From Photobacterium toruni (GTDB taxonomy: Bacteria; Pseudomonadota; Gammaproteobacteria; Enterobacterales; Vibrionaceae): a DNA stretch of 64,000 bases. The stretch lies in contig NZ_AP024857.1 in NCBI RefSeq assembly GCF_024529955.1, positions 1 through 64,000 on the forward strand, in the 5' to 3' direction. Below the pieces are notes generated by a model that ran no database searches, was not told where the DNA came from, and worked only from the letters and a program-made list of their open reading frames with translations. Below are positions 59,401 to 64,000 of this stretch, in pieces (position 1 is the first letter of the stretch; every line of letters begins with the position of its first letter). Position numbers and translations under genes: made by a program.

Positions 59401-60449
59401 TCAGCCGCTCTAATGCGATCAACAATGGCTTTAGCTTTTGCGTTTAATGTTTCTCTTGTTTTTATACCGCTTGATTTAAGGCCAAAGGCAGTGGGTTTTT
59501 TTTGATCTATTAATAAAAAGAATGCTTTCTCTAGCTCGTTTATGTTATTTGCACCTAACAAAGCTGATATTTGTTGTGGGTTTGCACGATCAAATACTAA
59601 TTCATTCACAGAATCATGGACAAACTGCAATGGGATGTCGAGTTTCTTACCGCCTGCTTGATTAATTGCAGCTTTGAAATCGGCGGTAGACATGGTTGAA
59701 ATAGGACCAAGGAACAAGTCAGAATCATATTGCTTCAGGTAGGCTTGTTTCGCGGCTTCTTTGTTGTCAAATCCCATCATTACCTTGTCTTCGTCAAAAT
59801 AGTCAGGGCAGGCGCAATCATGGGCGTGCTCTTTACAGTCAGGGCAATATTTAGAATCCCACTTTTTAACCTTCTCAATCGCGTGTTGCTTGATGATGTA
59901 GACATGCTCAGCCTTTCGGTTATCACCGACATAGCAATCAATACCTTCATCGTCAGCCCCTAATGTAGAGCGAATATAACCGTAGTCTGCGTGCATAGGG
60001 ACAGACCATTTGTGACCATCTGGATCAATCCCTTCACGCTTGGAGCCTGCTTTATTCTCAATGGAAATTGGTAAGCCCTGAAATTGATAACGGTCTTGAA
60101 GAGTAAACGTCTTAGTTTTTAAGGTGAGCTCAACGTCATCGGAGGCACTATCAAACACCACGTCGCGGTGGGGGTATGGCAGGGATTCACCTTCTTTAAT
60201 CGTACACGTCCAGCCTTGATCAGTAGCCGCTTTGCTATTGAAACTGTAGTGGATGCTCATTGGTGCCATATCAGGGAGGGAGGCAAGGCGACCATCTGGT
60301 GTCATGCCGTGAAACTTGAGGAAATCACTGATCATAGTTTCGTCAGTGGAGTTAGCTTGAATTTCGACGCGGGATTTAATGTCCCAGTCGGTTGAAACTA
60401 AAATAAACGCCACTGTATCTAGTGGCGTTGTGATTTTAAATCTATACAT
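53415..60449 (-). CDS. Giant polyvalent protein with methylase and SNF2 helicase domains, DarB-like
   Basis: 2344 residues, close to P1 DarB (about 2250), which is packaged, injected and protects DNA from type I restriction. Order: a pyrophosphatase-like domain common in polyvalent proteins (about 95-290, YGYIRSTLGADDEGIDCYVG) with a Cys/His cluster near 200; an N6-adenine methylase (about 400-560; NVLEPSTGAGVF near 403, IGNVPFGS near 467 in place of NPPF); an SNF2-type helicase (GFDVGLGKT near 1128, VDEAHSFKN near 1338, RNGRGVRQGN near 1741); then long helical and C-terminal domains. The NVPF change may weaken or alter methylation. Likely a virion protein. Confidence 0.8.
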   Translation of the reverse strand: MYRFKITTPLDTVAFILVSTDWDIKSRVEIQANSTDETMISDFLKFHGMTPDGRLASLPDMAPMSIHYSFNSKAATDQGWTCTIKEGESLPYPHRDVVFDSASDDVELTLKTKTFTLQDRYQFQGLPISIENKAGSKREGIDPDGHKWSVPMHADYGYIRSTLGADDEGIDCYVGDNRKAEHVYIIKQHAIEKVKKWDSKYCPDCKEHAHDCACPDYFDEDKVMMGFDNKEAAKQAYLKQYDSDLFLGPISTMSTADFKAAINQAGGKKLDIPLQFVHDSVNELVFDRANPQQISALLGANNINELEKAFFLLIDQKKPTAFGLKSSGIKTRETLNAKAKAIVDRIRAADWDTSSLTDEERNIIVQYSGRGGLTENNQFEYFTPTYIAEGCWDLLKANGFKNGNVLEPSTGAGVFSATKTQGVKITGTEIDPTSSGVNKILHPEDTILNQSFEKLAVEAPDNHYDSVIGNVPFGSARGASAHDDPDHKNEKLIERYFINRLIDKVKPNGLLVLVVPVNICREKGKTWQKWRNKISKKAEFMGAHKLPSKTFGKQGTSVVTDIIVLRKHSTDAAEKIQNLKSKQLRDMNVIWDTFIEGRWWNEEGKAFIQGKFVPKDASKIRDDDKVIRDGSLTDEALKRKLASKFTSRIDWDALDIAEPVITNYAEGDRRVIDEQMFELKNGNWESVDTSPEAITAIDKKKYGVSTLEELKGLLNSNQGALKLSVHQAFAAMKAWKFLFSQSQRDAIEFAMSQPDDKYREQIYRGSLIGADLAKFQNSVNQGDWDISDQMRLQELVADEVNHYGHPKQNKGLLLAGDRSRYFGVFSTAMDESGEYSALLTGESSTKGLAFDDTNPSAIVEHLYIREGLTDISLDDVQRLYKGKTPITLSDLADDKTLAIDADGNIMPMSRYCSGDVYQKVVSLSAAIALENDSKLKAKYQQQLQEIESRRTKTATEDIAFSMRHKWIDRKYVLEFMKEKGFNQLDYQVSQTVVKKDEDTGESYVDTETVRDTSSPFGEFSGYEDSSGYYKQLNRWLNGKNVTSSKQEYLEEYREKVTNLDNEFRVWMQQHQDADDLSEIYNQKFNSYIPLEHSTSDLGLEGVSKLVKPHGYQCAAVRRLSEEGTGILGFDVGLGKTFSALALAAYNKQMGRATKSLIVVPNSVLANWYHEAKMFHGNLDHALFVGFKPKLDKDGVITREVVKDENGEPKKNKHTQEIEYQDVLIKESAQEIYEKMHQIPQTSKSLIVMTFEKFKEIQMRPASKQKYADKWTEKSLMSDQLAAKQVLGDDVNLGKGKDKLSYKDAVRKTSLQQRFLEDGGHKKGEFPYYEDMGFKSVIVDEAHSFKNSFKAGDNTGDIAYLPTPAESQRAIDMAMKMAYLRDQNEGRGSVLLSATPVTNSPMEIFNMLSLVLPVEEFEKFGIYTVDDFIRVFGKIATVDKMTVKGEIVQKDGLVGFQNLDGLRNLFHRYTNMKNADDVNLKLPDAPESHESVEMNAEQHDAYETLREEAKESSKPAFARNKNARALFAVMRDMDKVTTDMDLYNQTMTFTFPTEKADQLTKLIESLPQTITTDRFEQNEEGQEIKVKVDIELDYSLNKEGDTQVLVVPDVFEQAVIDRLVDIGIDHADVSHPLTPKYAKLIANLQSEYDINGKQIIFTEEKTQHHKLKRIIVNQLGIDASEVGIINGTDAAGAKLQRIADSYNAGSLKIVICNKKAEVGVNLQKGTSAIHHLTLPWTPASIQQRNGRGVRQGNTAKRVNIFYYLGKGSFDGYRLDLLNKKSSWMRDLFTGSEAEAINGNAVDNDDYLDMFESDPAAAKAKRMEKLATRQAEQKRKSDLKCSVDLSQVISNRQQLDSWEADKVDDYNKLFERKTNAEVALNKSKVAGNDTSKHAQVLARANKALQEHTAKWDDTKQKLESRLTQRMTFLRQKDKSGELPFNSAVLDNPDTAIVARNGSVIVAGDCFENTNRTIIEILSVNAKARIVSYSVVAGNISYRWWGSLVSGNSEQSIFEGAMEDMPENMKKVTYSPEEITERKLLSINYNYADLKKITKEQFIKYRDTLQLGYSTALWRTDEGLKASAPRGEDRVNLVYPDLNDAVLKKEVATAYLMLTRRNDDSYDWRNVMTVFFGNQWRDALSEYGDKASQGDVLTKCAQMWTELQPSLNDAARIIGGPLALARKSAFRGSIRIQFNREVYNSIRTMGDNKNEIEDWANNYSDGIINQLAEEAMQVERDQALAELNEIKKNPNYKELSSQIETAFLNIGITAKYNLKEVNIPRRSTPLPAMKYLFLQDKNGKNGKLFNAKDILKVRYGAKYMVGDGDYAGSWWYFPSEVDIKAIFEIID

Positions 60450-60459
60450 GGAGACTCCG

Positions 60460-62214
60460 CTAATTCAGCGAGGGTAATTCTCCCCCGTACTGATACCATT
60501 CTGGCGAGGTCTGCTTACTAATTAACTGGAATAAATTTTCATTGCTAGATTGAATACCAAGGGTATTTAATTCAAATAAATAACAGTATGTTTCAGCAAG
60601 TAACCTCTCGCTGAAAAAATGCCTTTTTCCTTGCTTATTTTCCACAACATAAACCTGTTTTCTCTGTTTTCCTGCTTTTGCTGGCATGATGCACAAGTCG
60701 CCAAGGGTTTGTTTCCATTGCCATTTTAAATAAAAAGCACGATTATAGCTAGATAATGCGGATTCCCATGCTTCATCTGTATCTAATTGATGCCCTATAA
60801 CCCAAGGTAGTGATTTAATATGGTTTTTTACATTATTGTAGAAATCAAAATCACGTTGCTTGGAGGAGAAAATATCTTTTTGTCTTTCTTTTTGATTATC
60901 TGTCATTCCTTGCATCATGCCGACCATTAAATCGAACATTTCTCGATCAGATTCAAACAGAGAATACATGTTTTGTAATGATGAAAATTGCTGAATACCC
61001 ATTGATGCTACTTCAGTTGCACCGCTCTGGTATATTTTACCTACATATGGAGAAAAGAAATGATCCGGCAGAGCAATTTCATCAGAGCTATATGCTCTAT
61101 TATTTGTTAATGCCCGTAATTGCTCTGGCGCACCTGTTGCTCTTTTTTTGATAAATGACTGGTTAGCTTCTTTCACTGAACCGTCAGATTCGAGAAGATG
61201 ACTCATCTCATGGAAAAGCGTTTTTCTATCAAAGTTATGATCAATATCGATAGTCCCAGTATTTATGACTGCACTAGCACGTTTGCTACCGGTTGTGACT
61301 ATTCTAATATTATCAATTCGACCATTAAGTAACTGATAGTAAGTTGCTAAATCCCGACGAACTTCTTGGATTGGGTATCCTGATTTTCGCATTCTAATGA
61401 TTGCTGACTTTGTTATTTCTTGATTATTTGACCAAATATTTGCATCTTTATCTGAAATAACAGAGTTATTTATTAACTCATCATAAATACCTGACATTAA
61501 ATGAGCACCCAAAACGCTTTTTTCTTTTTTTAACTCAATTAAATTTTTCTTGTCATCATGACTTAGTGATTTACTTGTTTGAGCGGCATTAATGATGGGA
61601 TCTATCTTTTCTTTATAAACACCTTCAATTTCGGTTTTAATTTCTAGAACTTCATCTCGTAATTCTGGTGCGTTATTACCATTTTCCATTTCACTCATAA
61701 TGGAACGTGCTTTTTTCATTAACGGTTCAATATATTCAGCTTTAATGGCTTTAACTGTTCTATCAACGTCAGTGTCGCTATGCAGAATTGTCGACAAGTT
61801 AGATTCAATACGTTTTATATTGGAAACAATTTTTGTATTGAGGGCGTTATCAACAAATGTTGCTCCTTGTTTTTTCCAGCTATCTTGCAGTGTGTCACCG
61901 ATACTGTCCGGTTTTATGTAAGCATTGCGTAGGCTGTTTAGATCAACGTCATTATCTGAAATTGTTTCCAATCTATTATCGTCATATCGTGATATTTCGT
62001 TATAGAGATCATCTATACGACGCCATGCCTGATAACGCTCCATATCATCTGAAGCATTGATGAGTTTTTTCTTTAATTGTTTTGCCTTATTAATTTGGTG
62101 TTCCAGTTGATATCCAAAGGCATGAAGAAAGACGGCACAGAGGCCGTCAATCTCTCTTGCAGCATTAATATCAGCGATAGTCTTTTTTTTATGCTGCAAT
62201 GTTTTTTTGGACAT
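60460..62214 (-). CDS. Metallopeptidase-like polyvalent protein of the dar region
   Basis: 584 residues. The N-terminal half is a Lys/Glu-rich coiled coil. The centre holds FHEMSHLLESDGS near residue 333, an HExxH zinc-peptidase motif with downstream acidic residues; the metallopeptidase domain is a known module of polyvalent phage proteins delivered with DNA. In P1 the dar genes (ddrA, ddrB and others) fill similar positions. It may process injected proteins or attack host ones. It ends 11 bases before the giant gene. Confidence 0.6.
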   Translation of the reverse strand: MSKKTLQHKKKTIADINAAREIDGLCAVFLHAFGYQLEHQINKAKQLKKKLINASDDMERYQAWRRIDDLYNEISRYDDNRLETISDNDVDLNSLRNAYIKPDSIGDTLQDSWKKQGATFVDNALNTKIVSNIKRIESNLSTILHSDTDVDRTVKAIKAEYIEPLMKKARSIMSEMENGNNAPELRDEVLEIKTEIEGVYKEKIDPIINAAQTSKSLSHDDKKNLIELKKEKSVLGAHLMSGIYDELINNSVISDKDANIWSNNQEITKSAIIRMRKSGYPIQEVRRDLATYYQLLNGRIDNIRIVTTGSKRASAVINTGTIDIDHNFDRKTLFHEMSHLLESDGSVKEANQSFIKKRATGAPEQLRALTNNRAYSSDEIALPDHFFSPYVGKIYQSGATEVASMGIQQFSSLQNMYSLFESDREMFDLMVGMMQGMTDNQKERQKDIFSSKQRDFDFYNNVKNHIKSLPWVIGHQLDTDEAWESALSSYNRAFYLKWQWKQTLGDLCIMPAKAGKQRKQVYVVENKQGKRHFFSERLLAETYCYLFELNTLGIQSSNENLFQLISKQTSPEWYQYGGELPSLN

Positions 62215-62500
62215 AATTAATTACTGGATTCTTTACTGATTCAAAATCGTTTTCTTCTTCCGAAATTTCACGGACTAATGCAATAAATTTAGGTGGAGTA
62301 AGATTATCGTATTTACCTTTAATTAAGTCATCTAATCGTGAAGTAAGTTTTTTTACTTTACCAGTGATTTGAGCACGAATAGCTTTTATCTCTTTTGCAA
62401 GATTAAGCTTTTCTATTCCCTTGATACTATTGGACTTAATTTGACTACGTAACTGTTTCAGTTGTTTAGCTAATTGTAGTTTTTGAATACCCGTAAGCAT
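62189..62500 (-). CDS. Small Lys-rich repeat protein of the dar region
   Basis: 103 residues. Two similar helices, IQKLQLAKQLKQLRSQI and IEKLNLAKEIKAIRAQI, are followed by a basic linker and a helical end. Short 'KLxLAxxLxxLR' units are seen in MuF-type and other polyvalent phage proteins, from memory. It overlaps its downstream neighbour by 26 bases. Probable virion or ejected protein; function unknown. Confidence 0.5.
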   Translation of the reverse strand: MLTGIQKLQLAKQLKQLRSQIKSNSIKGIEKLNLAKEIKAIRAQITGKVKKLTSRLDDLIKGKYDNLTPPKFIALVREISEEENDFESVKNPVINYVQKNIAA

Positions 62501-62505
62501 AAAAC

Positions 62506-64000
62506 TTATTCCTGTTTCTCATCTAGTTCGGCATACTTTTCTGTTGCAGAGCCAATTAGCTCATCGTATTGTTCAATCAGTCCTTTATCTTCGAGTTGCT
62601 CGACAGCTTCTTCGATCATTTCAAGTATGTCATCAGCTGCTACATCATCATGCAAACCGTTGACGATGTTCTCTAAAGTTAGTACAGATTCTGGTTTTTC
62701 GCCGTCATCAAAACGCTTAGATTCTTTATTGTAGTCAGCTAAGATGAATAATTTAACCTGGTCCCATTTGGTCATGCCATTGCCATCAGCAATAGGTGAT
62801 CCTTCATCATAAGTAACAGTCATCGTAGTATCATCACGCATCCATATTGCGTAGCCGTGATCTTTATTTTCATTTGGATAAACAATTACAAACGGTTCAG
62901 TTAATTCACCGTATTCAATTGCCCAATCCTTGCCGATGGGGTCACCACCGATAATAGCTATTAATGTTTGTTTTAACTGCTGATTGCGTTCTTCATCAGT
63001 TATTTTATTAATAGGTTCTTCTGGTTTATTGGCTTCTTTCTCTTTTTGTTCTTGTTCACCAGCGGCATTACTGTGTAATTTCCATACACCGTTTCTATCT
63101 GTAATTAACGGTTTATCTAATGTTGACTGAATTTCTTTAATATAATCAAGAGCCGCATCGACAGTTTCTGTTTGTCCATTTTTATAACGTGTTTTTATTT
63201 TATTTGCGATAGAAGCAACAAATAAAGAACGATCATTACCTGGTGAATTACCTTTATCTATAGCAATAATGGCAGAGATTGAACTCGTAATATTACGATG
63301 TAAATCTGAATCAATTAGCCTTAATCTTTCCCCTGCTTCACTTTCTACTATTTTTTGTGATACTGGTTCAACTTTATGTATTGCTCTTAATTCACTTATT
63401 TGAGCACGAAGTTCTTCATTTCGTTGTTCTGTTTCTGTTAGAAGCTTATTTTTTAACGCTAAACTCTGATCTATCTCCTCTGAATGATCATTAATATTAC
63501 TAATATCCATCGTTAATGACTGAAGCTCTTCTGTTAAAGTGTTGACCTCTTTATTGGATTCTGCCAACGTTTCTCGCATCTTCATGACTTCAGCTTGCTT
63601 GGCTTTAAACTTTTCTGAATTTGCAACGACAAGTGAAACTACACGCTTTGCAATTGATTGCAGTGACGTATCACGCATTTTTCCTTGAATCATTTCAGGT
63701 GAGACAACTTGAGTGATGTCTCGCTTATTTAACATCCAACGAAACGCTACTACCATATCATCTGGTTTAAAGATTTTAGGGTCTTCATCTGGCGCGTGAA
63801 AAACAACTGTTAGAGCCTGTCCGTCTGTCATCGTAAATTGTACTGCGACAGTAGCAAATAAATTATTTTTCTTTGGTGTGCCTATTTCATGAGCTGAGAC
63901 CTCAATACCACTAGCCTGTAACCCACCACGGTTAAGTGATCGCTCTAACGCTTTCATTGTTCGAGGGAAACGTGCATATGTTGTGGAGATAGCATCAAGT
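62506..64000 (-). CDS. DarA-related protein (5' end outside the window)
   Basis: At least 498 residues. The frame stays open to the window edge: codons before the ATG at 63957 read ISTTYARFPRTMKALERSLN, which continues the conserved 'ARYPRTxxALERALxxGG' region, so the true start lies beyond 64000. The segment ALTVVFHAPDEDP...WMLNKRDITQVV is typical of proteins annotated as DarA-related. A coiled coil spans the middle (VMKMRETLAESNKEVNTLTE) and the last third is acidic. In P1, DarA is packaged and required for restriction protection. Confidence 0.65.
   Translation of the reverse strand, partial: LDAISTTYARFPRTMKALERSLNRGGLQASGIEVSAHEIGTPKKNNLFATVAVQFTMTDGQALTVVFHAPDEDPKIFKPDDMVVAFRWMLNKRDITQVVSPEMIQGKMRDTSLQSIAKRVVSLVVANSEKFKAKQAEVMKMRETLAESNKEVNTLTEELQSLTMDISNINDHSEEIDQSLALKNKLLTETEQRNEELRAQISELRAIHKVEPVSQKIVESEAGERLRLIDSDLHRNITSSISAIIAIDKGNSPGNDRSLFVASIANKIKTRYKNGQTETVDAALDYIKEIQSTLDKPLITDRNGVWKLHSNAAGEQEQKEKEANKPEEPINKITDEERNQQLKQTLIAIIGGDPIGKDWAIEYGELTEPFVIVYPNENKDHGYAIWMRDDTTMTVTYDEGSPIADGNGMTKWDQVKLFILADYNKESKRFDDGEKPESVLTLENIVNGLHDDVAADDILEMIEEAVEQLEDKGLIEQYDELIGSATEKYAELDEKQE

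Noticed and set aside
53415-60449. Giant gene as a fusion caused by assembly error
   Set aside because: Length and domain order agree with P1 DarB-type proteins and the frame is continuous without weak spots.
1-64000. tRNA or rRNA genes
   Set aside because: No cloverleaf with a conserved T-loop or rRNA segment was noticed while reading; a dedicated scan would be needed to exclude a divergent tRNA.

Overview
The window reads as most of a P1-type phage-plasmid (temperate phage kept as a low-copy plasmid) from a Vibrionaceae host. It carries a contractile-tailed virion (capsid, portal, prohead protease, sheath, tube and baseplate genes), a terminase and lysis cassette, and plasmid maintenance genes (two replication initiators with iterons, ParA plus an RHH-type partner, a Cre-family resolvase). 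The host is suggested by the resolvase, which resembles what I recall of VCre from Vibrio plasmid p0908, and by a lox-like site with VloxP-like arms just upstream. No host chromosomal genes, rRNA or tRNA were seen. DNA is AT-rich.

Layout. 1-21.6 kb (minus strand): tail and head genes, including baseplate wedge (gp6-, gp25- and probably gp53-like), tape measure, a tail chaperone with a probable frameshift extension, tube, sheath, major capsid, spike, hub and fibre-like genes. 21.6-23.6 kb: small genes, the Cre-like resolvase and its lox-like site. 24.0-25.8 kb: accessory island with a HipA-like kinase/DUF3037 pair (plus strand) and a convergent DUF4236 gene. 26.2-29.0 kb: small recombinase, DUF2786 and unknown genes. 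29.5-34.1 kb (minus): holin, endolysin, overlapping spanins, small and large terminase; the small terminase gene contains a cluster of TGATC(A/G) hexamers resembling the P1 pac site. 34.4-37.6 kb: remnant of a C5 DNA methyltransferase, then an origin with DnaA boxes, iterons on both sides of a Rep_3-type gene, and a P4-type integrase. 37.7-42.4 kb (plus): mostly unknown early genes. 42.5-47.1 kb (minus): nuclease, regulator, second origin (22-bp iterons), TrfA-like initiator, RdgC, DNA-binding proteins. 47.6-50.0 kb (plus): zinc protein, MT-A70 methyltransferase, parA and its partner. 50.1-64 kb (minus): prohead protease, portal, then a giant DarB-like methylase/helicase, a metallopeptidase-like protein and a DarA-related protein that runs off the right edge.

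Working together: ParA, its RHH partner and the resolvase would stabilise the plasmid state; one or both initiators replicate it; the terminase would cut at the candidate pac site for headful packaging; Dar-like proteins are expected to enter the cell with the DNA and protect it from restriction.

Most notable signals: seven arrays of helically phased 11-bp repeats scattered over 31 kb, one lying directly upstream of parA (candidate dispersed centromeres); the P1-like pac candidate; a VloxP-like site with a different spacer; a probable +1 frameshift in the tail chaperone; two complete-looking replicons; and a 17-bp operator-like palindrome repeated between modules. All functional claims rest on reading the sequence and remembered family features; no database search was run.
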